In this document: positions 1 through 8,402 of the stretch, in pieces | Position numbering within the stretch: position 1 is the stretch's first letter | Layout: the number at the start of each line of letters is the position of its first letter | Source: JAHBVH01 sp034437715 | GTDB lineage: Bacteria > Chloroflexota > Anaerolineae > Caldilineales > Caldilineaceae | Length of the DNA stretch: 64,000 nt | Direction of reading: 5' to 3' | Assembly (NCBI GenBank): GCA_034437715.1 | Contig: DAOTTR010000161.1 | Span: 23,624 to 87,623, forward strand | Translations under genes and position numbers: made by a program | Notes under the pieces: model-generated | What the model saw: only the letters and a program-made list of their open reading frames with translations | Told to the model about the DNA's origin: nothing | Databases searched by the model: none

Positions 1-666
1 TTATCGGACGTGCTGGAGCGCATTGCCGAAGACCATGAAGAGTTACGCGCCGTTGTTTTGCGTAGTAATTCGGAAAAATATTTTGTCGCTGGGGTCAACG
101 TTACTGCCTTGCGCGAGTTGGACGAAGAAAGCATTGTCGCTTGGGTGCAGCGCGGGCATGAAGTTTTTAACGCACTGACCGAGTTGCCGCTGCCTGTAAT
201 TGCCTGGGTTGAAGGCGCGGCATTGGGCGGCGGCTTAGAACTGGCGCTGGCATGCGACTTGATCCTGGCGACCGATAACGCCAAGTTGGGGCAACCAGAA
301 GCCAAACTGGGTATGGTCTCTGGCTGGGGTGGCAGTTATCGCCTGCCGCGCCGCGTCGGGTTGGCCAAAGCCAAAGAGATGTTTTTCACGGGCAGCGTGC
401 TCGACGCGCGCACCGCCTATGATTTTGGGCTGGTCGATTTTGTGGGTATCCGTGAGGCCGTACAGAAATATCTGGACGAGCTTTTGATCGGCATTCGCAG
501 TTGCAGCCCCTTGGCCGTCGCCCAGATGAAGCTGTTGCTGGACGATAGCCTGGATACGACGATTGATGAAAATGGCCTGGCCGAAGCCAGCGCCGCCATC
601 CGCTGTATGAAAAGCGCAAATACCCAGCAACGGATTGCCGATTACCTGGAAAATGGCCAGCCGTAG
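1..666 (+). CDS. enoyl-CoA hydratase/isomerase (crotonase family), 5' end cut by the window
   Basis: Crotonase-fold acyl-CoA enzyme, most likely an enoyl-CoA hydratase of beta-oxidation or a related pathway. The frame is open from base 1, so the first ~40 residues of a ~260-residue family member are missing; a GTG at 10 is only an internal codon. Oxyanion-hole segments are visible (FVAGVNV, then EGAALGGGLELAL). Both catalytic glutamates of hydratases are present, in GGGLE and in GQPE, 20 residues apart as in the rat enzyme (E144/E164). The usual AGxD after the first oxyanion segment reads AGVN, so substrate specificity may differ from the classic hydratase. The gene ends at TAG 664-666. What precedes it lies outside the window. 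Confidence 0.9.
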   Translation, partial: LSDVLERIAEDHEELRAVVLRSNSEKYFVAGVNVTALRELDEESIVAWVQRGHEVFNALTELPLPVIAWVEGAALGGGLELALACDLILATDNAKLGQPEAKLGMVSGWGGSYRLPRRVGLAKAKEMFFTGSVLDARTAYDFGLVDFVGIREAVQKYLDELLIGIRSCSPLAVAQMKLLLDDSLDTTIDENGLAEASAAIRCMKSANTQQRIADYLENGQP

Positions 667-796
667 CCTCGCTTCCCGCTTTGCTCTTCGCTATGCTGCC
701 ACCGCACTGCCAGATTTCTGCCACTGCCCTGCCCAAAAACTGACCAGACCAGCCCAAAAATCCTGTCTTTGGCGGACTGTTTTGGCCTGAATTTTC

Positions 797-805
797 TGCT
801 ATACT
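797..805 (+). promoter_or_regulatory. extended -10 promoter motif
   Basis: TGCTATACT matches the extended -10 form TGnTATAAT at seven of the eight defined positions. No convincing -35 lies 17 bases upstream. It would drive the DUF2157-DUF4401-GDYXXLXY operon with a leader of roughly 100-130 bases. The same motif type recurs upstream of several other genes in this window. Confidence 0.4.
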
Positions 806-909
806 AATAGACAAACTCTGTAAAAGTCAACCCAATAAGCCCGTTACTACACCAGAAAATATGGATGACTTTGAAGGGTTTTATCTATAAGGGAAATCTA
901 CAATCAGCA

Positions 910-1950
910 ATGAGCGAAAGAAATAAAGATGAACCCATGAATACTGAACTTTCTGAATTACAAGCAACTCCAAGCCGCTTGCGCCGCTTGGCCCAACTTG
1001 GCTATCTAGATCGCAAGGCGCTAGAACAGGGTCTGCGCCTGACCGGTGCTGTCCCGGATCGGCGCGGCTGGGCGCGCTTTTTGGATTATGCCTTGCTGAC
1101 GCTGGGCGCGCTCTTTTTGATGGCGGGCCTCTTTTTCTTTGTGGCCTACAATTGGGAAGATCTACCACGCTTTGCGCGCTTTGGCGTGCTGGAGGCCGCT
1201 ATTCTGGTGATGGTGCTTATTGCCCACTGGGTCGGACTGAATAAGTTAGGCGGCAAAATTGCGTTGACCGTGGCGGCCCTGCTTGTTGGCGCGCTGTTGG
1301 CGGTCTTTGGCCAGGAATATCAGACAGGTGCCGACTCGTACACGCTCTTTGGCAACTGGGCGCTGTTGATTCTGGGATGGGTGATCATCAGCAAATTTGA
1401 TGTTTTGTGGGCTGTGCTGTGGGGCTTGCTCAATCTCACCCTCTTTTTCTTCTGGAATCAAGTGTTGCCGACCGATCAATATCCCCAGCCAGAGTCGCTT
1501 TTCTTGCTCAATGCGGTGGCCTTGGTCGTCTGGGAAGTGCTGGCAAACCGTTGCGCTTGGTGGAAACAGCGCTGGCTCAATCGGCTCACCCTCATCGTCG
1601 CCTTTGGCTGTATTCTCTGGCCAACATTGTGGGCAATTCTTGAACTGTATGATGCCTATTTTGGTAATTATATGGACTTGCCCCCAATTCATCGCTTCGC
1701 CCCGCTGATCTACGCACTCTTTGTGCTGGCGGTCGCCTATTTCTATAGCCGTTGGCAGCGCGATCTCTTTATGTTGACGATGGCCATGTTTAGCCTGATC
1801 GTGGTCTTGACAACCTTGATTGGCCGTCCGTTGGTTGAATTTGACGAGACCGTTGCGTTCTTTCTACTCGGCTTTGCGATAATTATCCAAGCTTGGCTGG
1901 CCGTCTCGATCTTACGCCGAATTTCACAGCGCTGGGAGGCAAGCGAATGA
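910..1950 (+). CDS. DUF2157 domain membrane protein
   Basis: Integral membrane protein of the DUF2157 family, function unknown. A ~50-residue soluble head (LRRLAQLGYLDRKALEQGL) precedes about ten hydrophobic segments. The family hallmark FFVAYNWEDLPRFARFG follows the first membrane span. The open frame extends up to 865, but ATG 910 or ATG 937 are more plausible starts; neither has a strong ribosome site, so the start is uncertain. The stop overlaps the next start as ATGA, indicating translational coupling with the DUF4401 gene. With the downstream GDYXXLXY gene it forms a recurring three-gene set of unknown role. Confidence 0.85.
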   Translation: MSERNKDEPMNTELSELQATPSRLRRLAQLGYLDRKALEQGLRLTGAVPDRRGWARFLDYALLTLGALFLMAGLFFFVAYNWEDLPRFARFGVLEAAILVMVLIAHWVGLNKLGGKIALTVAALLVGALLAVFGQEYQTGADSYTLFGNWALLILGWVIISKFDVLWAVLWGLLNLTLFFFWNQVLPTDQYPQPESLFLLNAVALVVWEVLANRCAWWKQRWLNRLTLIVAFGCILWPTLWAILELYDAYFGNYMDLPPIHRFAPLIYALFVLAVAYFYSRWQRDLFMLTMAMFSLIVVLTTLIGRPLVEFDETVAFFLLGFAIIIQAWLAVSILRRISQRWEASE

Positions 1951-3026
1951 GTACGACACCCTTACGCCTGGGCGAGTTGCTGGATCAACTGGCTGCGCAA
2001 AATCTAACGCCGTCGCCCAGTGAACGTCCGCTGCCGGAAGGACTTTCAGGCAGCAATGATGCCGAATCTTCGCCTTGGTATATTAAGGCACTGGTTGGGA
2101 TTGCCGCCTGGATCGCGGCGCTTTTCTTGGGCTCCTTCCTGGGGATTGCTGGGTTTATTGATTCAAGTGAATCCATGCTGATCTGCGGCGCGGTCCTGAC
2201 TGTGCTCGCGATTGTCTTGAAGCGCCTGTTGCGCCATTCGATCTTCTGGGGGCAACTGGCCTTTGCCGCGATTCTGGCGGGCCAAGGCTTGCTCATTGGC
2301 GGTTTTGGCTGGCAGCAATCCGATGTCACCATGATTTCGCTCTTTGTGATCGGCCTGGAAGTGCTGATCTTTCTGCTCTACCCCGATACGTTGCAGCGTA
2401 TGCTCTCCGTGCTGGCCATTGTTGGGGCGATCGGCGCGATTTTATACGAGCAGGAACTACAGATGTGGATCCACGGCTTGAACACCTTGCTCGCACTTTT
2501 GGCTGTGATCGTCTGGCAACAAGAGTTTCGTCTGCTGGCCAGTCGCTGGTCACCTTTCCGTGCGCCATTGGCCTATGGGCTGCCGCTGTCGCTCTTTGGT
2601 CTCTGTCTGCTTTCCTTGATTAGCTTTTACGAGGCAACCGATTGGTGGCTGTCGGCTGCCGGATTGGCGCTTGTGCTGCTGTATCTGGCCTATCAAATTC
2701 TGCGCGAACTGGATCGACCTCTGTTCAGTGCGATGGGGCTGTGGGCGGTGGGTACTGTGGCGCTCTTGTTGATCCCAGCCTACGCAACGCCGGGCATTCT
2801 TGCAGCTGTGATCGTGCTGTTGCTTGGCTACTGGCGTGCCAATACATTGCTCATGGGGCTGGCGACTGTTTTCCTGCTCTTTTTCCTGAGCGCCTACTAC
2901 TATAATCTGGAGATCACGCTGCTCAACAAGTCTTATATTCTGTTGGGGACGGGGGCTGTATTGCTGGTGGTGCGCTTGCTATTTCATCGGCTGATTGGCG
3001 AACGCGACATGATGGTGGATGAATAA
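1947..3026 (+). CDS. DUF4401 domain membrane protein
   Basis: Predicted polytopic membrane protein of about 359 residues, similar in kind to DUF4401 proteins that sit beside DUF2157 and GDYXXLXY genes in many bacteria. A ~45-residue charged N-terminus is followed by a dense series of hydrophobic helices running to the C-terminus. It starts at the ATG that overlaps the stop of the preceding gene by four bases. The longer frame from 1893 would overlap that gene by 58 bases and is not needed. Nine bases after its stop lies the start region of the third gene. No catalytic motif is visible; the assignment rests on context and composition. Confidence 0.8.
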   Translation: MSTTPLRLGELLDQLAAQNLTPSPSERPLPEGLSGSNDAESSPWYIKALVGIAAWIAALFLGSFLGIAGFIDSSESMLICGAVLTVLAIVLKRLLRHSIFWGQLAFAAILAGQGLLIGGFGWQQSDVTMISLFVIGLEVLIFLLYPDTLQRMLSVLAIVGAIGAILYEQELQMWIHGLNTLLALLAVIVWQQEFRLLASRWSPFRAPLAYGLPLSLFGLCLLSLISFYEATDWWLSAAGLALVLLYLAYQILRELDRPLFSAMGLWAVGTVALLLIPAYATPGILAAVIVLLLGYWRANTLLMGLATVFLLFFLSAYYYNLEITLLNKSYILLGTGAVLLVVRLLFHRLIGERDMMVDE

Positions 3027-3038
3027 AGGATCTTTGTG

Positions 3039-3533
3039 ATGAAATTACGTTTGGCTATTTTATGGCTTGTCGCCATTGGCAGTTTACTCTTTGTTACCTA
3101 CGCCATCTATGGCAAGGAAACCTTGATCAGCCGTGGCGAACCGATCTTTTTGGAATTGGCACCCGTCGATCCGCGTTCCTTGATTCAAGGCGATTATATG
3201 GCGCTCGATTACCGCATCGCGGCTGATCTAAACGGCGACGAGTTGCCCCCGCGCGGCAAGCTGGTGATTACGCGTGCCGAGAATGGTATCGTCTCCTTTG
3301 TACGGATTGATGACGGCACGCCGTTGACCGCCGACGAACGGCTGCTCAATTATTACAAACATGACTGGCGCGTAGACCTAGGCGCACCCTCCTTTTTCTT
3401 TCAAGAAGGCACGGCGGATACTTATGTAACCGCCAAATATGGCGAACTACGGGTCGATCCAAGTGGTACGAGCATTTTGGTGGGGCTGCGCGACGCCGAG
3501 TTGCAGCCGTTAGCCCCGCCCAGTAGCGAGTAA
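3039..3533 (+). CDS. GDYXXLXY domain protein
   Basis: Small membrane-anchored protein of 164 residues with the eponymous motif GDYMALDY near residue 52. A single N-terminal hydrophobic segment (LAILWLVAIGSLLFVTYAI) anchors a periplasmic or extracytoplasmic domain. AAAGGA at 3025-3030 is correctly spaced for ATG 3039; the GTG at 3036 directly before it is a less likely start. It is the last gene of the DUF2157-DUF4401-GDYXXLXY operon and is followed by a long hairpin. Function is unknown; the three proteins probably form a membrane complex, which is inference from conserved linkage. Confidence 0.88.
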   Translation: MKLRLAILWLVAIGSLLFVTYAIYGKETLISRGEPIFLELAPVDPRSLIQGDYMALDYRIAADLNGDELPPRGKLVITRAENGIVSFVRIDDGTPLTADERLLNYYKHDWRVDLGAPSFFFQEGTADTYVTAKYGELRVDPSGTSILVGLRDAELQPLAPPSSE

Positions 3534-3546
3534 CTTTCGGTAGGTC

Positions 3547-3595
3547 GTCAGGACTTCACTCTTTGCCCGATTGAGAGAAAGAGTGAAGTCTTGAC
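3547..3595. terminator. 18-bp stem hairpin between convergent genes
   Basis: Bases 3547-3564 pair with 3578-3595 over 18 bp with one G-U, around a 13-base loop. There is no long T run on either side, so it may act as a factor-dependent or mRNA-stabilising end rather than a classic intrinsic terminator. It lies between the plus-strand GDYXXLXY gene and a minus-strand membrane protein gene. Confidence 0.6.
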
Positions 3596-3618
3596 GTCAC
3601 TGCATGGCGTTCATGAAG

Positions 3619-4017
3619 TTAGTTAAAGAGGCCGTTAAGCGCATCCCAGATCATATCCACCAATATTTCGCCAATTTGCAAGGTGATAAAGAGGAAGAGG
3701 CCAAAGCCGAGTACGACGCCAAGAATTAAGAAGGAAAGCTTGTATTCGAAAAAGATGGCTAGCGCCTGCCACCACTCCAGATGCCACACCGACCACACCA
3801 TACCCCCCGCCGCGCGCACCGTTTCCATGACCCAATGGCCGTAAAAATAGGCACCAAACGCAAGGCTGATGCTCAATAGCACGAAAAATCCTAGGAGAAT
3901 AATATAATTTCTCCGGTCGGTTTGCTGCTCATATTGCTTTACGCGTGCGGCCATCTCTTCGAGCGTTGCATTGGCAAAGCTCGCATCAAATTCTCCGCGG
4001 CGAATCTTTTTGGACAT
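3619..4017 (-). CDS. hypothetical two-TM membrane protein
   Basis: Protein of 132 residues, family not recognised. A basic, polar N-terminus (MSKKIRRGEF) leads to a short helical stretch, then two hydrophobic segments (about residues 38-63 and 92-115) flank a Trp-rich loop (WSVWHLEWWQ). The reverse-strand ribosome site AGGAG lies 7 bases before the ATG, supporting the start. It is likely an inner-membrane protein with both termini on the same side. It is followed downstream, on the same strand, by nothing; the next minus-strand gene upstream is the tail-anchored protein at 4133-4594. Confidence 0.7.
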   Translation of the reverse strand: MSKKIRRGEFDASFANATLEEMAARVKQYEQQTDRRNYIILLGFFVLLSISLAFGAYFYGHWVMETVRAAGGMVWSVWHLEWWQALAIFFEYKLSFLILGVVLGFGLFLFITLQIGEILVDMIWDALNGLFN

Positions 4018-4132
4018 ACTCTACTCCTACCTAGGTTTCTAGCTGCTAGCGTGATTTGGGCGCTAGAAACGTTCTATCCATCATGCCATAGGGATTGCGT
4101 TGTGTGAAATTTCCAGTTTCCCCGTAAGCGCC

Positions 4133-4594
4133 CTAGAAAAGTTGCCACAAAGCATCCGAATTGTCCAACAGAAAAACCAGCGCAAAAAGTAGGGCCAAAA
4201 TCAAGGCCAGCAGAAGGGTGCGTCCCTGCGCAGATAGCTGGACGCGTGGACGCCAGGGAAGCGCTGGCAACGATGATGGACTCGCTGATGCGCGCTGGTT
4301 GGCAATCGGGCGAAAGACAATGGTTGGCTCGTTGACACCATGTTCAACAGCCAGGATGACCATGTGACCAATCCAATCCTGATCCAGCGAGCTGCCGACA
4401 ATTTCGATCAAACTCTGTACTTGCCACTGATCGAGCAACAGCCGTTTGCGCGGAAATTCGCGCAGGTGGAGCAGCGGTTGCAAGCGTTCAACGCCTTGCC
4501 ACGAAACATTCTGGATCGTGACCTGCACCTGGCCGCGCCCCACGTCTTTGGGGCCTAAACGGTAGTGTTCGTCGATGACAGGTGAAATAGACAT
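4133..4594 (-). CDS. hypothetical tail-anchored protein
   Basis: Protein of 153 residues starting at MSISPVIDEHYRLGPKD; an open frame runs further upstream to 4675 but that extension overlaps nothing useful and looks non-coding. The first ~115 residues are soluble and may form a beta-rich domain (QVQVTIQNVSW). A Pro-rich linker leads to a single strongly hydrophobic helix near the C-terminus (LLLALILALLFALVFLL), so the protein is probably tail-anchored. No ribosome site is obvious. It lies 81 bases after the Gfo/Idh/MocA gene on the same strand and could be co-transcribed with it. Confidence 0.6.
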   Translation of the reverse strand: MSISPVIDEHYRLGPKDVGRGQVQVTIQNVSWQGVERLQPLLHLREFPRKRLLLDQWQVQSLIEIVGSSLDQDWIGHMVILAVEHGVNEPTIVFRPIANQRASASPSSLPALPWRPRVQLSAQGRTLLLALILALLFALVFLLDNSDALWQLF

Positions 4595-4675
4595 GGTGTT
4601 GATGGCAGTCAAGGCTCTGTAACAAAATGCTGGGCTACGTGCTACGCGAATTGTTACACATAGCACGCAGCGCAA

Positions 4676-5692
4676 TTACACCAAGCGCACCGGGCGGCCC
4701 GTTGCCGCCGATTCATAGATGGCGAGAACACTACGCAAAAAGTTGCGGCTCTGTTCCAGCGACACAACCGGCGCTGCGCCATCCAGCAGGCAAGCTTCCA
4801 TGACCTGTACTTCACAGATGTATGGATCAATGGCCGGGGTTACGATGGTTTCTGTTTTACCATCGCTGCCTGTAAAGGCCACTTGGCTCTCCTTGCCTTG
4901 CAGCCCTGGCTTCCACGGTTCCGCCACCACCAGCGTTCCCTGGTCGCCCACAATGTGTAACCCTTCGCGAAAAGGGGTGCGGAAGCCAGAGGTGATCTGT
5001 GCCACCACGCCATTGGCAAAGTGCAACTGGGCGCGCATGGCTACGTCTACGCCCGATTCGCCGATGATCTGGCTGGCCCAGACTTCGACTGGTGCCGCGC
5101 CCGCGCCGCCCGCCTGTGCCACCGCAAGGGCTGCGCTGTTAGGATAGACACCTACATCCCACAGTGAACCGCCATGCAATTGGGCATTCAAGCGAATGTT
5201 GGTCGCCCGTTCGGGTGGCAAATAAAAATGAAACCAACTGTTGATCTGTTGTAACGCGCCCACTTTCCCCGCTTGCACCAACGACAATACCTGGCGCGTT
5301 TGTGGGTGATGAAGATACATAAAGGCTTCAAAGATCGTAACCCGATTGCGCTGGGCCGCGGCGCTGACCTGATCGAAATCGGCCAAGGTGGTGACGAGCG
5401 GTTTTTCGCAGAGCACATGCTTGCCGGCGTCCGCTGCTTTGACCGTCCATTCGCGATGCAACAGGTTGGGCAGCGGATTATAGATCACATCGATGTCTGG
5501 ATCGGCGAGCAGGGCTTCATAGCTGCCATGGGCCTTGGCAATGCCATATTCCTTGGCATAGGCGGTGGCTTTGGCGCCATCGCGGCTGGCGACCGCCACA
5601 AGTTCGCTGCGTTCGGCTTGCTGCAAAGGGCCGATGAGGGCTTTGTTGATGTTGGCTGTGGAGAGCAGTCCCCACCGTACTTTCTTGGCCAT
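4676..5692 (-). CDS. Gfo/Idh/MocA family NAD(P)-dependent dehydrogenase
   Basis: Oxidoreductase of 338 residues acting on a sugar, inositol or related polyol; the exact substrate cannot be read from the sequence. The N-terminal Rossmann domain starts VRWGLLSTANINKALIGPL, with the family CEKP motif (HVLCEKPLVTT) carrying the catalytic-site lysine. The C-terminal alpha/beta domain contains the substrate-site histidine context (GGSLWDVGVYP). ATG 5692 is preceded by AAAGGAG at good spacing; an upstream frame to 5743 is rejected for this reason. An extended -10 lies ~60 bases upstream. Confidence 0.88.
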   Translation of the reverse strand: MAKKVRWGLLSTANINKALIGPLQQAERSELVAVASRDGAKATAYAKEYGIAKAHGSYEALLADPDIDVIYNPLPNLLHREWTVKAADAGKHVLCEKPLVTTLADFDQVSAAAQRNRVTIFEAFMYLHHPQTRQVLSLVQAGKVGALQQINSWFHFYLPPERATNIRLNAQLHGGSLWDVGVYPNSAALAVAQAGGAGAAPVEVWASQIIGESGVDVAMRAQLHFANGVVAQITSGFRTPFREGLHIVGDQGTLVVAEPWKPGLQGKESQVAFTGSDGKTETIVTPAIDPYICEVQVMEACLLDGAAPVVSLEQSRNFLRSVLAIYESAATGRPVRLV

Positions 5693-5753
5693 AATGCTCC
5701 TTTGGTGATGGTGTCGTGGGTGATTGGTTGGTTGATCAACCAACTATGCGCTT

Positions 5754-5762
5754 ATTTTACCA
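5754..5762 (-). promoter_or_regulatory. extended -10 promoter motif
   Basis: On the minus strand this reads TGGTAAAAT, an extended -10 (TGn plus TAAAAT). It would start transcription about 55 bases before the Gfo/Idh/MocA start at 5692. Confidence 0.35.
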
Positions 5763-5858
5763 GCAATTACCGTAAAGGGGAGAAGGTGAAACTGGCGCAA
5801 CGCAATCCGATAGGGCAATCAAGACTTTCGGGCAAGCAATTTTCCCATGCGATCTTTG

Positions 5859-7985
5859 TCAAGGCACCGTTATGGTGACCGGAGACACCCCTGTGGACGT
5901 AGCGAGTGGCGATACTATGTTTGCGGGGTTGATTGGCTGATCGGTCAGATGCTTGCTCTCTTCTGCTTGTACCAATTGGCTGGGAACTTGATAGATGACA
6001 TACATCAGGTTGTGCGCGCTGTCAAAGCGCTCTTGTAGCGTGCCATTGGGCAGCCGGTTTTTCACGGCTTCGATCTCCCCCAGCTGGTGGAGTAAGAAAA
6101 TGACGACTACGCCTTGTTTTGCCGTTTGCGTTTGCGCCAGTGTGGGCAGATCATCGACTTGTTCTACGTTATACCGTTCTGTCCCACGCGCGATAAAACG
6201 GAGTGTACTATACTCTGCATAGAGATGGGGTGCGCCAAAGAGATAAAACTTATTTGCGTTGCCAAGTGCGCGTATGTCAGAGGCCAAGTTGATTGGCATG
6301 GCACGGGGTTGGCTGTGGGCATAGGTAACGAAATAGGTGGTGAAATTTATCTGTAAAGTGATCACACCCATGAGCAATGCCATGCCCAGTGCTCCCCATC
6401 GGCTGCCAGTGGACCAAATGGGTTGTGCGAAATTGAATAACCGTTGCAGCAAGATGCCACCAATCACATAGATCGATGTGATGCTGACGATCAAGCGGGG
6501 GCCATTGGGCGCGTCGTTGGTGATTACCCCGGCCAATACCACGCCCAGACCAAACCACGCCAGGATCGCAAATTCCTGAAAGCGGTAGATGCGCGCCAGC
6601 ACAACCCCCAGCCCCAGCCAAAACAGTATGACGGTGATCGGGTCAAACGCGGGGAGGTCGGCCAAATAAAAAGCGGACTTGTCGCCACCGCGCGCAAAGA
6701 GGCTGGCATTGCGCTGCACCTGTTCCCAGATCAGCTTGGCAATATCATCTGGCCAGACCGCTTGTGGCCCCAATGTGTGCGCCATGCCCGCTGGATTGAG
6801 AATGCTGACACCTTGGGTCCGGTTCAAAAAGGCAGGCAGGTTGCGACTATAGTGCGCAGCCAAGGGCGCATAGGCCACAAAGACGGCGACGACCAAGATC
6901 AGAAGCTGGGCAAAGGTAACTTTGCGCTTCACCAGTAGAAACAGCAAAAGCGGCACGGCAACGGCCAGCAACAAGCGTGAGCCATAATAAAAATATTGGC
7001 TAAATCCCATTGCCAGACCCGCCCAGATGTACGGTACCAATGGCCCGATCAACTGGCCGCGCTGGGTGTTGCCGTCAACGGCCAGGGTTTGTACTCGACA
7101 GGTTCGCTCGGCCGCCAGCAGCAGCATGAGGATGAAGAAAGCCATGAACCAAACGGTCTCGATATTGTTGAGCGCAATCCGGCTGTACTGAATATGCAAA
7201 TGGGAGATCGCCAGCAACCACCCCGCGGCAATTCCCGCCACACGTCCCCACCCTATGCGCCCTATGCCATAGACCACTGGCACACAGAGCGCCCCGAAAA
7301 TTGCCGAAAGCGTACGCAACCCCGTCAGCGACTCGCCGAAAAGCCACATGGCCCCAGCCTGGAAATAGTGAAAGAGCGTCGGGTGATCGAGAAAGGCTGT
7401 GGTGAAGAGCGGTAGCGGCATCGGGCTGATGCCGCTAGTGGGTCCATGCAGCGCCAGCAGGGCCAACATGCCCATTTCGCCTTCATCACCATGCATGGTG
7501 GGCAAGAAATCATTCAACCGATAGAGCCGCAGCGCTAGGGCCACCCCGGTAATCGCGCCCACAATCAGCCAATCTAGGCGATCGAAAATCGGCATTCGCG
7601 GCGATGCTTTTCCATCCTCACCGTTTTGGGGAAGACTTTCTGACTGTTTTAACTGACGATCATGCAGGATTCCAGCGATGACTATGACGAGCAGGCCAGC
7701 CAACCATAGGTAACCACTGGTGAAATCGAATGGATCCTGTAGAAATTGGCGCGTGGCAAGGCTTGCGAGAAAAATGGCCGATATTGTGAGAATAAGCCAA
7801 CGATAGCGCTTGACATTGGCAGCAAGCATTTGTTGGCTCTCTTGTTGATAGGCGAGGCGACCAAAAAGATTATTCGCTGCTAGCAATGTTGCAATAGTTG
7901 CCGTAATCAAGCTGACTAGGTTGCCACTGATCGCCCCATAGATACCGGCACAGATTGCAATACAAAAGAGCAGAAGTTGGATCAT
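5859..7985 (-). CDS. GT39-like membrane glycosyltransferase
   Basis: Polytopic membrane protein of 708 residues resembling dolichyl-phosphate-mannose/ArnT-type (GT-C) glycosyltransferases. Four N-terminal hydrophobic helices and a charged linker (about residues 110-135) precede the GT-C core. The core begins DWLIVGAITGVALALRLYRL and is followed by HGDEGE (166-170), which corresponds to the acidic catalytic loop of GT39/GT83. About nine more helices follow, then a ~130-residue soluble tail. It probably transfers a sugar from a lipid-linked donor to a protein, lipid or glycan on the outer face of the membrane; donor and acceptor are unknown. No strong ribosome site precedes ATG 7985, but a good promoter lies upstream. 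Confidence 0.8.
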   Translation of the reverse strand: MIQLLLFCIAICAGIYGAISGNLVSLITATIATLLAANNLFGRLAYQQESQQMLAANVKRYRWLILTISAIFLASLATRQFLQDPFDFTSGYLWLAGLLVIVIAGILHDRQLKQSESLPQNGEDGKASPRMPIFDRLDWLIVGAITGVALALRLYRLNDFLPTMHGDEGEMGMLALLALHGPTSGISPMPLPLFTTAFLDHPTLFHYFQAGAMWLFGESLTGLRTLSAIFGALCVPVVYGIGRIGWGRVAGIAAGWLLAISHLHIQYSRIALNNIETVWFMAFFILMLLLAAERTCRVQTLAVDGNTQRGQLIGPLVPYIWAGLAMGFSQYFYYGSRLLLAVAVPLLLFLLVKRKVTFAQLLILVVAVFVAYAPLAAHYSRNLPAFLNRTQGVSILNPAGMAHTLGPQAVWPDDIAKLIWEQVQRNASLFARGGDKSAFYLADLPAFDPITVILFWLGLGVVLARIYRFQEFAILAWFGLGVVLAGVITNDAPNGPRLIVSITSIYVIGGILLQRLFNFAQPIWSTGSRWGALGMALLMGVITLQINFTTYFVTYAHSQPRAMPINLASDIRALGNANKFYLFGAPHLYAEYSTLRFIARGTERYNVEQVDDLPTLAQTQTAKQGVVVIFLLHQLGEIEAVKNRLPNGTLQERFDSAHNLMYVIYQVPSQLVQAEESKHLTDQPINPANIVSPLATSTGVSPVTITVP

Positions 7986-8061
7986 TATGGTGATTTACTT
8001 GTCGTAAGAGGTAATGGCAAAGTAGCTTGACAAAGATGGTTGTTTTGTTGGAATTAAAGTT

Positions 8062-8090
8062 ATTTTATCATAGTGCAAGTCTGGTTGCAA
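8062..8090 (-). promoter_or_regulatory. promoter of the GT39-like gene
   Basis: On the minus strand a -35 TTGCAA (8090-8085), a 17-base spacer and a -10 TAAAAT (8067-8062) with a TGA extension can be read. The transcript would have a leader of about 70 bases before ATG 7985. Confidence 0.5.
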
Positions 8091-8402
8091 CCTATTTCGG
8101 AAAATGTAAGTTTATATTTAGCTTGCATTTTCTGCTTTGTTGGCCCTTTATCCCACGCAAACCCAACCCGTGGTTTTGCTGGGAACAATCCACTTCCTCT
8201 GTCCGTCTCCATATCACGACGCACGTGCGCAGCTCAGTCCACAAACAAAACACGTTCATTTGTATTTTTTATAGCGCCTGCGGCATTCCGAGCACGGGCC
8301 ACAAGTACGCGGTAAATCAGTAGATCTACACTTCTTGCCCGAAATGCAACGATTAGGCAGGCGTTGCTTGTGTTGAAAATTAGCAGAGAAGGAGTAATGA
8401 GT
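8091..8402. other. non-coding divergent region
   Basis: About 310 bases between the minus-strand glycosyltransferase promoter and the plus-strand VIT/VWA gene. I see no RNA gene, repeat or convincing small coding region. GAAGGAG just before 8395 is the ribosome site of the VIT/VWA gene. Confidence 0.5.

Noticed and set aside
865..909. Start of the DUF2157 protein at ATG 865
   Set aside because: The extra 15 residues lie in a leader motif repeated at 46505, where it does not encode a protein; later ATGs suit the family start.
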